Below are positions 24,016 through 37,990 of a DNA stretch of 64,000 nucleotides, piece by piece. Source of the DNA: Diphasiastrum complanatum. Its lineage: Eukaryota > Streptophyta > Lycopodiopsida > Lycopodiales > Lycopodiaceae. The notes under the pieces were generated by a model. The model did no database searches, was not told where the DNA came from, and saw nothing but the letters and a program-made list of their open reading frames with translations. The position numbers and the translations under genes are program-made. Location of the stretch: NCBI GenBank assembly GCA_029204225.1, contig CM055094.1, forward strand, positions 6,516,548-6,580,547. The letters are read 5' to 3'. Position 1 is the first letter of the stretch; each line of letters starts with the position of its first letter.

Positions 24016-24618
24016 ATGGTCCATGTCTAATCCTAGGATCTCTCATTGGAAAGCATTAAAGAGAGTAATGAGATATATTCAGGGAAGTTTAGATCACATC
24101 TTATGTTACGATGGAAATGTTATCGACCCACTCGTCCTGTGAGGCTACTCCGACTCAGATTGGGGAGGAATAGTCTCTACCAGAAAATCCACCTCCGAAA
24201 TCTGTTTCTATCTAGGAGAGGACCGATTTCGTGGAGCTCAAGGAAGCATAAATCAGTTGCGCTTTCTTCTATAGAGGCAGAGTACATTGCAGCATACCAA
24301 GCTTCAAAAGAAGTTGTATGGACCAGGTTATTACTTCACGACCTACATCACACTTAGTTTAATGCTACCACCATTCTGTGTGACAACTTGAGCTGTATTT
24401 CACTGTCATTGAATCCCAGATTTTATGGCAAATCCAAGCACATAGAAATCCAATATCATTTCACTCGGGAGAAAGTTTTCTCAGGGCAAGTGATCCTTCA
24501 ATACTGCTCTACAACAGAAATGGTCGCAGACATCTTCACCAAAGCGCTTTCCAGGATCAAGCACCAGAAATTCTTCAACAAGCTAAACCTGACGAAGATA
24601 CCAAGGCACCAACCATGA
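24016..24618 (+). pseudogene. Copia D RNase H region after an in-frame deletion
   Basis: Directly after DDYSRW the frame reads SMSNPRISHWKALKRVMRYI, which normally lies after the RT domain, so the rest of integrase and all of RT are missing without loss of frame. A TGA (24140) and a frame slip follow; then SVALSSIEAEYIAAYQASKE, CDNLSCISLSLNP, GKSKHIEIQYHFTREKV and MVADIFTKAL form the RNase H and tail. The final stop lies three bases before the polypurine tract region. The element can only move with help. Confidence 0.9.
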
Positions 24619-24620
24619 CC

Positions 24621-24631
24621 TTAAGGGGGAC
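24621..24631 (+). promoter_or_regulatory. Polypurine tract of copia D
   Basis: ttaagggggac immediately before the 3' LTR; the expected plus-strand primer site. Confidence 0.75.
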
Positions 24632-25728
24632 TGTTGGAAACTAAGCCCACAGTTGCCTCCTTGGTGAATGACTAATTTCTATTTCATGATTCTTCATGCA
24701 TGTTTATTGATCATTGATCTAGGGTCAAGTGAAACCAACTTTGGTTCTACGTCTGCTCATCTGATACATGCAGGAATCACAAACTTAGACAACCAATTTA
24801 TTTGAAGAACGTCTACAACGGGCTTCCGGCTAATCTCCAGCAAAGGGTACCAATCCTATCATAATTTCAAAGTTCAGATGTTAAGTTTAATAACTTGAAG
24901 TCATTGAAGACTTGGCCATCTTCAAGGACTTCCACAAAACTTGCATTTAGAACAAGTCTGCAGAAATACATTATTTTTCAACAGTCTGCAGAAATACACT
25001 ATGTTTTCAACAGCTTCGGCTTTTTCGCATTTTTTCCGAAATGCGAAAACTTGCATAGTTCAAAAGTTTAACTGTTTAAAACACACCTTCGAGTCTTTTC
25101 GAAAAATGTGAAGAGAGAGAAAATTCCCGAAGGTCATTTATTTTCATGCGTTAAATTGTTTTAAAGACATCGTCTTTTGAGGGCACCTTCGGCTTCTTGT
25201 GAAAAATGCGAAGAGAGAAAATTCTCAAAGGTCCTCTAAAATAAACGAGGAACGTTCCAGCGACGCCCTCGTCCATGTCAACGATGCTGAATTATTGACC
25301 ATATATATTGTGTACAGTTGTCACAAAAGCCATATAGTTCCAAGTACAACAGCTTTCCTAATTAAATGACAAGCATTCAATGTAATTAATACATGGATGA
25401 AGTCTATAAATAGATCATCCAAGCACACATTAGGGGTTGCTCCGTCCATGAGACGTATTATTTGAGCCTCCCAATTACGTCGTCATTTTTTGTTGTAATT
25501 GCTATATTGTATTGTGCTTCAGTGTAATAAAGCAGCAGCACGTTTTTATCTGTGTACAACGTAGATGAATGCTTGTTGTGATTGAATGCACTTTCATTGT
25601 TGTTTTACCGCGCTTGTTTACTCACTCTGATTAGAACACAGACATCTATGACTCCTCAATTTTTTATCAAACGATGGCTATCTTTGACGTCTAAGGAACT
25701 CACAATATCACTCTGCTCTTCGATTTAT
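24632..25728 (+). repeat. 3' LTR of copia D, truncated
   Basis: It matches the 5' LTR from tgttggaaac onward through the TATA region and ctctgctcttcgatttat, then similarity stops at about 25728, roughly 240 bases before the expected end. The matching 5' LTR continues with tttagaactgtacttcac. The loss removes the 3' junction, so a target duplication cannot be tested. The DNA after it starts atataaggccagc and is unassigned. Confidence 0.9.
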
Positions 25729-28400
<2,672 letters not shown>

Positions 28401-29740
28401 AGACCGTTAATATCGTGTGATAGAACACAGGATATTACCAGAAAGGAATCCGAAAGAAGAAGTTTGTTGATAATAGGACAAAGTTTATCCCTCATGAAAC
28501 CACTTTTTTTAAAAGTATTCAGTAACATTTCTATCTCTTTCAGGAAGGTATAATTTTTGTTACACAATGCATTGCAGAAATTACTTGGGAGATAATAACC
28601 TTGTATGAGTTGTAGACTGGTCTATTAGAGGTCAAATGTATCTACTGTAAAAAAGGAAAAGGTAATTTTCTTCTTTTGTCAAATTTTGAGAAATGCATCA
28701 GACCCATCGTCGGATGAAAAGCGATGAAAATATTCAAAAAGCTAGTAGTGTTTCCTTTAGATGACTTCCTTTCTATATCCAAAAAGTCCAATGGGTAAAT
28801 CCAAAAGGAATTTTTTGATGTTCTTACCTGAGTCTTATCTATAAACAGTTCGATATTAGATTCAAAGGACACAAGATACCAATTACACCATGTAGGTGAG
28901 TATGTAAAACTCATCGGTATACCATGAATTTGTCTCCAAGTCTTGTTTCCTAATCTGACAATACAATTGTCTATTAAAAAAACATCTCATAACATCTAGC
29001 GTTTTTTTAAGAATCAAATTTTTGCATGAGTTTTTTTTTTTTTTGGCCAAAACATGTTCAAAGAGTGTTCAAGCCAAGTTGTTATAGCATGGTTTAACAA
29101 ATGACATACAGGTATAGAGACTTAGCAATGCACGGTTCGAATTCGAACCTAGACGACTATAGTGGTAGACCGTAGCAACAAAGAATGCTACATTACCAAA
29201 AAATATAGATGATCATTTAGTATCAAATGCTAGAAAATCACTACGAGATGTGTATAGCATTCGAAAAGACAAGTTGAATTAGTGGACGAGATACTATGAA
29301 CCATGATGTGAGTGGTAGATCGTTATCCACATAGCAGTAGATCAATTAGCATTGTTCTAAACAAACTTGTTGTGAAATCATAGAAATGTTTATGAACTTC
29401 CTACAGTCCAGGAAGTAGGTGATTCAAAATTTCTTCCTAAAAAATTTGTTTTTGAGTCTACTGTCCATCGCTTGGACATCAGCTATCATTACTTAGTTTC
29501 AATTCCATTGTTATCTAGCATATATATAAGCTACAAACAAGCAAAGATCTTTTGGTTTGCATCGTTGCCTGGTAGGCAACTACCATACATCAAGTGTCAA
29601 CAAATATTTATTGTGGTCCATCGCTGCCAATAAGGCATAGATAGCCATTTTTTAAGGTGACAAAGATGAAGAATGGCCCATTGCTGCCTACAAGGTAAAT
29701 AGATCCATTTTTGAAGTGAAAAAGGTGATGGATGAGCGAG
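28401..29740. other. Non-coding interval with a possible decayed SINE
   Basis: No gene is recognised. At 29130-29190 the word cggttcgaattcgaacc is followed by gtagcaacaaagaatgctac, which resembles DNA near the SINE-like unit at 29745-29946 (tagcaacaaagaagcat). This could be a decayed relative, but the A-box is not recognisable. Confidence 0.35.
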
Positions 29741-29744
29741 CCAT

Positions 29745-29946
29745 CATATCAATCTTTCAACAGACATTTTGCTTGTGTGAGAAGCTATGAGCAAACATGT
29801 CACCAGTAGCAACAAAGAAGCATAAATCCAAGTGTTTAAAGCAACAAAGGGTGATAACATTGTATGCTTCTTGGTTTCCAAGGGGAGGTTCGAACCTGGG
29901 ACCAAAGAAACTTGGATGCCAGCTAACCATTGAGCCAACCCCGTGG
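29745..29946 (-). mobile_element. tRNA-derived SINE-like element
   Basis: The minus strand from 29946 reads a tRNA-like head: TGGCTCAATGG fits the pol III A-box, and GGTTCGAACC about 40 bases later is a perfect B-box, flanked by complementary GGGG and CCCC arms. The 60-base spacing fits a tRNA-derived promoter. A non-tRNA body of about 140 bases follows. The 3' end and target duplication are not clear, so a lone tRNA pseudogene is the alternative. Confidence 0.6.
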
Positions 29947-29949
29947 TAT

Positions 29950-30689
<740 letters not shown>

Positions 30690-30690
<1 letters not shown>

Positions 30691-31195
30691 GATATCATTA
30701 TGACATATATCTATTTAGTTTCAAGTAAAGGTTTAGCGTCAACAAAACGAATATTGCCATCTCTATATATTAAGCGTCTCCCTATTTTCTTTGCATTCTA
30801 TAGGGTCTTTTCCCTTTCCACAACTTGGACAAATGTAAGATCTTCATCTAGGAAAGCTTATGTCTCTGACGGAGTACCTCACGCCTAGACTCCAACGAAG
30901 CACAGGACAAGAGTGCTAGCATCTTTCTTGGTACGCCAAGCTGAGTTAAACCATTGTAGTGGTGCTGGAGATTAGTTTCCAAGAATTCCTTGGCTTCCTT
31001 AAGGGCATCCTGGGAATCTGGGACACCTCTAACACAAACATTAAGAGCCTTTTGCTCTCACAGCCTGCTCTCAGTAAGTGTAGCAGAGATGGAGGAAACT
31101 GGAGCGTCTGCTTTACCTGGACCTTTGAGAACCTCTGCCCAAGATTGGACGACCGTATGATGCTTCTCCACTTTTAGAGAGACAAGCTTGTTTCA
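30690..31195 (-). pseudogene. LINE ORF1-like protein, minus strand, joined to LINE tail
   Basis: From about 31190 downward the minus strand reads KLVSLKVEKHHTVVQSWAEV, then KALNVCVRGVPDSQDALKEA, KEFLETNLQHHYNGLTQLGV and SLESRREVLRQRHKL, and after a frame slip FLDEDLTFVQVVEREKTL and NIRFVDAKPLLETK. The order ALN-VRGV, a helix, then a block ending REVLRxRxKL and DLT is that of LINE ORF1 proteins with an RRM-like core, which bind LINE RNA. A TGA before EQKALNV fits CGA to TGA. ORF2 (endonuclease and RT) is absent: the 3' tail follows within about 200 bases. Confidence 0.7.
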
Positions 31196-33820
31196 CTTCA
31201 ATTTTGCATCATATGTTGTATTATCAATCTCAAAGAAAAATGATGTTCTCTTTTTGAAACTTAGATATGCTCTAAACTTAAGATACTCTCGCAAAGTGAG
31301 ATACCACTAGGGCAACTTTAATTTTGGTGCTTTTGCTAGCAAACATTTCACTACACAAAAGACAACTCCATATTGTTCTCTACATACAATTTTTGCTCTC
31401 ATATTTTTGAATAATTGTCAATTGGTATCCTTAAAAAGTTTTCAACAACAACCAACATTGCCTAACAAAAGTTGCATTTATTTATGTTGGTTTAAAAGTA
31501 GTTACAAATGTTATCCACCTTGTGTAAATCCACCATCAATTTATAACCATTTATGATGTGTCTATGTTGTGTGTGTGTGCGTGGAAAAGGAACCAGTATT
31601 AAGGGGGTGGGGGTGGGGGTGGGGGGGGGGAGGGGGATCATCTTGGCTATTCTATTTTCTAATTGTTCAAATATGTTCAAGTTGTGCTACTTATTCTAAG
31701 CAGAATATCGAACACAACCCAAAATAGAACAAAGTAGACATTTTTTTAATACATGAACCAAGTTTAACACAATTGATTTATGCATTTGACAATTTTGACT
31801 TGGCCAAAATGGTCAAATGTGCACGATCTATATATGATATTGTCAACCTTCGACAAAATGGCTATTTTGCTTGTTTTTTAGCCTTCTCAGCATGTTAATA
31901 TCTTATTTCGTTTCTGACGGATTCTCATGTATGTCCTCAATGTGTCTACTTAACCAATTGCAATATGAATATTGTTTCCTTTTTATAAACATTTGTTATT
32001 TTTTTAACCATGCCCATCAAGAAATTAAACAGAATGAAGGGTTTTTATTCTCAGTTATTATATATAGCATCTAAATGTTAAAAACATCACATACTGCAAA
32101 TGTAGTAGCTAACAATATTTTAGGCTTAATTTTGATGCATCAGGTTTCTTCTAGATTTGATATTTGATTATTTGATATTCAGATTTTATTTAGACATTCT
32201 AGATTTTACTTAAAACAGTTTCAAAAGACACATTAACTGCTTTTGTCTATCTCAAAATTTGTTGAACTTCAACATCACATGTAGCTCGATTATGATTATG
32301 CTTGTTAATAGGATTGATTTAACCTCATAAACATCTCAAGAAAAACCACCACAATATTCTACTTTCAAACTATATCTTCCAGAAAACTATAACCACGTTA
32401 CACAATCTTCAAATTATTTTTGCCAAGCTACCTAACAAGTAAGAATCAAACGATTTACCCAAAGAATTTTGCACACCTGAGGTTCTTCCTATCCCATGCA
32501 GTACCAATGTTTCAGAATGTATATCGAACTCTTTTTGGGAATTTTTTCCAAAAATCACAAGTACATGTTCTTATGTGTGGCATTTAATGATTTGGATTTG
32601 ACCAAGAGACAAAATGCCCTTGCTGAGTTTTCATCCACAAGGAAGATGGAACGATAAAAACTAGCACAACATGCAGTACAGCTCCCTAGAGTTTTGAATA
32701 CTTTGGGTGTGAATCATGTTCCTTAAACCCCATAGAATAACAACACAGTAAAAGCATAGTTCCAAGTTGATTCAAATCAGGTCAATTTGAATCAACTCAA
32801 TTTTGTTTTTCAAACTTTGAATCCGCAAACACTTAAAAAAAAGCCTAAATTCTTTGATGCTTTTTACAAAGCTGTTTAAATTGCAATTCTTTGATGCGCA
32901 ATGCAACATTGCCTCACAAGCTTATTTATGACTATAAAAGAGTTGAATAGTAGCAATAGGGGCTTATGAATTACCTTTTGCCTATTGCTGTTGAAAGAGG
33001 ATCTCAGGATAGTCTGTTGCCTTGATCAACATAGAGACAAGCACAACAAATGAAACCAGGTGGAGCAAGCAGGGCAAGTATATATCGTTGCAACTTACTG
33101 CCATAAAAATGATGTTGTGTATATTTTGTATGTGATACAGCAAAAGTTTCAATAGCTTGTATGCATGAGTTGCATGCATGTGTATGAAGCTCAGCCTAGA
33201 ATGAGCACAAGGTACTATATCATTCTCCATCGACTAGTGTGGGGACCCTCATCTAAACAAGGTGGGTGCTTGCAGATTCCAGTGTCCACGGGGGATAGGT
33301 GCTTGAGGATTTCGGTGAGGGGGATGGCCTCATTCAAGGGTGGTCAGCGTATCACAAAAAAGAGAATTGAATGTAGCTACTAAGCCTTTTAGAATTCCTC
33401 AGAAGCACACTGGAACAAATCGTGCAAGTACATGAACTGTTCAACCTACTCAATACACTTGAGCAACATGAAATTTTTAGACGTATACCTAAAAGTTATT
33501 TCTGAACTTCAGCACTTCCTGAACCTAATTGCATGAAATGGTCCTCAAAAAAGTTGGATGCCTGCACCTACTACAATCACCTGACCATACGACAAGCATG
33601 TACTGCTTAAAGCATGCCTATTGTAGAAGAAAAAGCTTAACACCATATTTGATCTTGCAAAATATCTTTTCGTTGAAACTTCCAACCATCAAGGTAGAAC
33701 AAGTGCCATGCAAAAGTATAATAAATTCCTGAAATCATCATCCCATAGGATTGTATGCAAACTTTTGAACCGGTAAACTTAATCAAATACTGATTCAAAT
33801 AAAATAGTATCCTAGCCTGG
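31196..33820. other. Non-coding interval with a G-run
   Basis: No coding frame is convincing. A GT run (31569-31580) and a G-rich run (31603-31637) occur. The rest is AT-rich intergenic or intronic DNA. Confidence 0.5.
31603..31637 (+). repeat. G-rich run, quadruplex-type
   Basis: Runs of five or more G separated by single T or A (gggggtgggggtgggggtgg, then ten or more G, then agggg). Four or more G-runs with one-base loops fit the G-quadruplex pattern. Confidence 0.85.
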
Positions 33821-33849
33821 TATCACTTTCAAGTTGAACCACTCCCACC

Positions 33850-34090
33850 TATGTGGAAAATCATCAGCTTCAAGATTTCAAGCAGCACTTCTGGCCACCA
33901 ATCACATTCCAAATCATGCACAAGTGCCTGCATCATCCATGGTTGGCTTAGTTTGTGTTTGCACAGCATCACCTGATGCTTAGTCAGGTACTCCGATAGC
34001 ATTGTCACCTCAAAAGCACTTGTGCAACAATGAAATACTGAGATGTGCACCGGAGTTAACAGCACCCAACCCCTGCCACACCTTTGCTTC
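33850..34090 (-). other. Possible host exon, minus strand
   Basis: An open minus-strand segment after ttttgtag reads about 80 codons, including VHISVFHCCTSAFEVTMLSE and HDLECDWWPEVLLEILKLMI, and ends at acatag before gtggga, a possible 5' splice site. I do not recognise it. Support is only openness, composition and splice-like ends. Confidence 0.3.
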
Positions 34091-34255
34091 CCATCCTACA
34101 AAATGCTGAGTCATAAGGCCTTAATCTGCATGCAAAGATGCTAAAACAGGTGAAACTGCCTGTAGCTATTCTTAGGACTTATGACACTGCCAAAACAAAC
34201 AAAGCAGGAAAATGTTTTGTTTTTAGGAAATGTCGATCTTATTGTCATGATACCT

Positions 34256-34398
34256 TCATAGGTTTGAATATACGAAGATTGGACGGTGAAGAAAACAGAA
34301 GAATGGGAGATCGGTAGGCATTGCTTCAACTTGGCAAGACAGACAAGTCCTCTTGGGTTCATACTTCAATAGGGCTTCAGGGCTCATCTTCAACTGCC
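34256..34398 (-). other. Possible host exon, minus strand
   Basis: After tcttttgtggcag (a good 3' splice site) the minus strand reads LKMSPEALLKYEPKRTCLSC and PTDLPFFCFLHRPIFVYSNL. A stop then precedes gtatcatg, so either the frame or the end is uncertain. No family is recognised. Confidence 0.3.
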
Positions 34399-34845
34399 AC
34401 AAAAGAATGAAGTATTTAACCCCTCATAGAAAAACCCAGATTCTAAATATTCATAAACACTAAATCTGTTTGAAACTGATGATTTTGCTACAGCAACATC
34501 AACCATCACAGTTGACAACCACCTTGGCTGAACCATAAAAAAGAATCAATAATATTTTAGTCACAAAGAAGAAATAGCAAAGATATTCTTGCAAGCTCAA
34601 AGCTATGACATTGTAGTACTCCGGATGCTCAAAAACCTGCACGAAAACAATTACTAGGCTGGGTTAAGGAACACAATCTGAAAAAAAGCTTTCCAACTCA
34701 ATTACCCAACGAAAACGACTCTTACCAAATTAATGTGTGTCGAATTTCAAGTATTATTGGCTTAGTTAAACCTCCAACCAAAAAGGACCAAGATTATATT
34801 AATTTATATCACTATGGTACTTAATCTAGTGTTAAGTACCTACCA

Positions 34846-34960
34846 TAGTTGCACTGGCGAATTGCGAATCTGTCAAAACAAAACAGCAATTCACTGTGAA
34901 TCGCTGTTTCGTCCTTCCCTCAAATCGCTCTAGACACAGAATCGAATAATCCCTACCTTT
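34846..34960. repeat. Self-complementary word cluster 1
   Basis: It begins ccatagttgcactggcgaat and holds gaattgcgaatc, caattcactgtgaatcgctg and cagaatcgaat. The start word catagttgcac recurs at the other clusters. Confidence 0.5.
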
Positions 34961-35347
34961 ACTCAACACCTAAATTGGCCAGCTGATCTTACATTTTAAT
35001 ACAGTTCATTCACAGATTAATGCCATCAAATGTGCGAAAATGCTATCATGAAAAAAATTGCATCAATTACAAGGTGAAATAATCGGGGGTGTGGTGTTAC
35101 AGTTTCAACCCTTGAGCAAGGACGCAAAAGTAAATGCATGTAGCTCAGCAAATGGTTGATCCTTAACAAAGTCAAAAAATTAGAAAAGTTCGTTCTTCAT
35201 GAGCTTCCTCATCAGTGTAAAATGGTCAAAATCAGTTCCAACGTACTACCTGAAAAGATATTATGAGTCCAAAATACACCTTCGTTGAATAATATGGAAA
35301 ACAGGACATTTCTATGCCACTCACTAGGTATCTGTAGCCTATAATAC

Positions 35348-35500
35348 ACACCATAGATGCACCGCGATTCTGAATCGCGATCAGAATCGCGATTCACAAT
35401 CGCGTTTCGGGATTTTCCCAGAATCGTGCAGAATCGATTTTTTTTTTTTGAAATTTTTTTAGGCAATATGGGTATCAGATGATTGAGAGCATTATGACTG
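35348..35500. repeat. Self-complementary word cluster 2, copy of 46830-46970
   Basis: It starts catagatgcaccgcgattct and repeats gaatcgcgattc-type words, then reads tttcgggattttcccagaat and a T-run, then aggcaatatgggtatcagat. The same order appears at 46830-46970 with point differences and a short indel, so these are two copies of one dispersed repeat of about 140 bp. Confidence 0.75.
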
Positions 35501-35879
35501 TTGTGCTCAGTTTAGAATACAGGTCTAATTTGCTGTAGGCAATTCAAGGATGGGATCTGGCATAGGGTTATTTTCCTTTAAATGTACTTTTGTTGGAGTG
35601 GAATACTGACTAGAAGTTGGCTGATGTGTGGTGCCTTTGATCACCAAGGTGATTCAAGGTGAATTCCAACTACTTGCCTTCTGGAATCTAGAGCCTTCCT
35701 GCCCTTGACAGCAATTAATTTTTCACCTTTGCATATTGCATGGATTAAATTGGAGAACATTGGTTTTAGCATTCTGAGCTCTCTCCTGCGATCCCAGACC
35801 ACTTATACCCTCCGTCAAGTTTCTGTTTCTTCCTTTCTTGGCTTGGTTGTAACCCGAATCTTCTTTTTTCACTTTTTTA

Positions 35880-35972
35880 AGATCGATACTTTCAACGATT
35901 CTTTGCAGCGAATCGCGATTCGCAGATTCGTGATTCACGAGTCCAGCGAATCGCGATTCGCTGCAACTATAT
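35880..35972. repeat. Self-complementary word cluster 3, inverted end
   Basis: gcgaatcgcgattcgcagat and cagcgaatcgcgattcgctg are near-perfect palindromes, ending gcaactatatc, the inverse of the tatagttgc start word of the other clusters. With cluster 1 or 2 as the left end it could bound an inverted-repeat element of about 0.6 or 1.1 kb. Confidence 0.5.
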
Positions 35973-36264
35973 CATCTACTGATTTTCTTGACGATTTTGT
36001 ATGAACCATCGTAATTGGAGTCAAATTCAAGTTGTCTAGCCACACGAAGACCTCAGTACATACCATCACAAAAGGATTCAGAAAGAAAAACTGCAAGTGT
36101 ACCTCCTACCCTTGCTTCACAAGTAAAGGTCTTTTCACAGTATAGAAACATCATCTGATCCCTGGCCTTGCATAGGTCAATATGCTGCATGCAAACAACT
36201 AACAAACAATCCTATACTGCCTCAGGAATACCAACTGAAATACGATAACTGACATAGCAACAAT

Positions 36265-36400
36265 TAAAGTTGCACGAATCGCCGATTCGAAGGCAAAGAA
36301 TCAGCGATTCTGACCCGAATCCCAATCGGCCGATTCTAATTGGCTGGGGACCCGAATTGGTTCTAGGGATTTTTCCAGCGAGGGCCTGATTCGTGGTTCA
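36265..36400. repeat. Self-complementary word cluster 4
   Basis: It starts aaagttgcacgaatcgccga and contains cgaatcgccgattcg, gaatcagcgattc and aatcggccgatt, then a G/A-rich part with gagagagaggtgtgc. The construction matches clusters 1-3 but with different core words. Confidence 0.5.
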
Positions 36401-36980
36401 TTTGAGAGAGAGGTGTGCCTTTGCAATTGAGGGACTTGTAGAGTGTGGTTGATTGATAGGGGAGAGAGAATGTTCAAAATTAAAATTTAAAATGTTCAAT
36501 GCATTATGAATTTGAGTTCTTGATTCGAGAATCTACTTACCTAAGTCAGAAGTCTTCAATCTTAAACGCTTAATGTCCAAGACAATATGCTAAAATTCTA
36601 CACTGTACTAAATTCTAATGTAGTATAGAGTCTCAATCAGATCCACGTCCACTACAGACTGCAGTCTAGACTCTGCAATGTGCATTTTGCATTGAGCATG
36701 AAACCTTAATATTTTGAGAATAAAAAAGTGAACACTGAAGCCTCTATCAATAATGAAAGAAGTTGAAGAACAAAGTTGCTCAAGATTGAAGAAACGACAT
36801 GTGTCTCAAGACTCAAAATGTGGAAGTAGTGGAGTCCACTGGTGCAGTTGTCCAATGTCAAGGCTCAACTTCGACATTAGTGAATCGTGATTAGCATAAA
36901 TCTCATCTATGATTATATCGATGTTGTTGAATGTTCAAAGCTACCAAAAGACAAGTACTTATCTAATATCAATGGCAAAT
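36401..36980. other. Non-coding interval
   Basis: AT-rich DNA without coding frames of interest. Confidence 0.5.

Positions 36981-37028
<48 letters not shown>
36981..37028 (+). repeat. (CT)n microsatellite, 48 bp
   Basis: Pure CT repeat, about 400 bases upstream of the coding-like segment at 37443-37990. Confidence 0.97.
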
Positions 37029-37030
<2 letters not shown>

Positions 37031-37265
37031 CGCAGCCATCATCTCCTTGATGCTTCCATCTCCATGCAACTCTCACTTCTTTCTAGCTTTCTATGTGGCT
37101 AGATCTACCTTTTATGTGCATGACACTTTCTTGCATCACTTTTAGCTACTCTAAGCTTGTTTCTTAAGATTTCATTGCTGCTATCCTTTTGCAATAGATC
37201 TTCAACAGTTTCAGTTTTGATAATTTGATTTTTCTTGATCTCAAAATTTTCGCAGTTTGTATAAT

Positions 37266-37294
37266 CCGTACACTCCGTACGGATCCGTACCGTG
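37266..37294. repeat. Self-complementary word cluster 5 (CCGTAC words)
   Basis: ccgtac, ccgtacgg, cggatccg and ccgtaccg overlap in 29 bases; caactgcatag follows. It is the same construction as clusters 1-4 with a different core word. Confidence 0.45.
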
Positions 37295-37442
37295 ATACAA
37301 GTACAGGCTGACAACTGCATAGTGCTCTGTCTTACCTTCGATTTGAATCAATTTTCGAGTCAATCGAACTTCGCATGAAAAAGTTACGCCCATTTACGTA
37401 AAACTGCCTGATTAGGGTTTTGCTTCCTCTCTGATCTATCTC

Positions 37443-37990
37443 ATGCAAATCATCCCACGGCTTCGTTTCACCTGCCTCCAGGCTTTGTCTTGCACACAAA
37501 GCGTGCTAAGAAGTTTATGTCTACAAGCTCTCGCAAACGTCTTCATACTTTGGAAATGCGTCCACCATGCCTTCCGATTCTGTCAGAGCTCGACTGCCAC
37601 AAGTCGCTGTTTTGTCCTCAGCTGCAATGGGAGACACATGCCACACCTACACGTGGCACACCCTTCCTGAGAATATCTCCTCGCTGAATGAGTACATTCC
37701 TAAGCAATCTGCGGCTTTTCTTTCACAACTCAATAAAATTCATGCGGATTTGCTTACTAAAACTGCCACGATTGACGCTCAACAAACTGAAATTGCTTCT
37801 CTTCGTGCTGCGCTTAATGCTTTGCAGAGGGACATCATCCCTAATATCTCCCACGTTGTTGAGGATACTAAGGCATCCATGAGTAAGCCCCTACTTGAGC
37901 GCCAAATACATGAGACTGTTGAGTTTGCATCATCATGGAGGCACACTGTTATCATCCAAAAAATAATCTTTTTCATTCTTTCTCATAATA
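37443..37990 (+). CDS. Unrecognised ORF with a likely coiled coil
   Basis: The upstream frame reads HTKRAKKFMSTSSRKRLHTL and CLPILSELDCHKSLFCPQLQ, and the 150-codon frame from 37567 continues with LPENISSLNEYIPKQSAAFL, SQLNKIHADLLTKTATIDAQ and TEIASLRAALNALQRDIIPN. Heptad-like spacing of Leu, Ile and Ala suggests a coiled coil at about residues 40-110. It degenerates near 37950 into a hydrophobic run. It may be the N-terminal part of a retroelement structural protein or a host gene; I do not recognise it. A frameshift joins the two frames. Confidence 0.4.

Noticed and set aside
29880-29946. Functional tRNA gene
   Set aside because: Boxes A and B fit, but the anticodon arm does not fold into a standard tRNA and a non-tRNA body follows; a SINE-like unit is the better reading.
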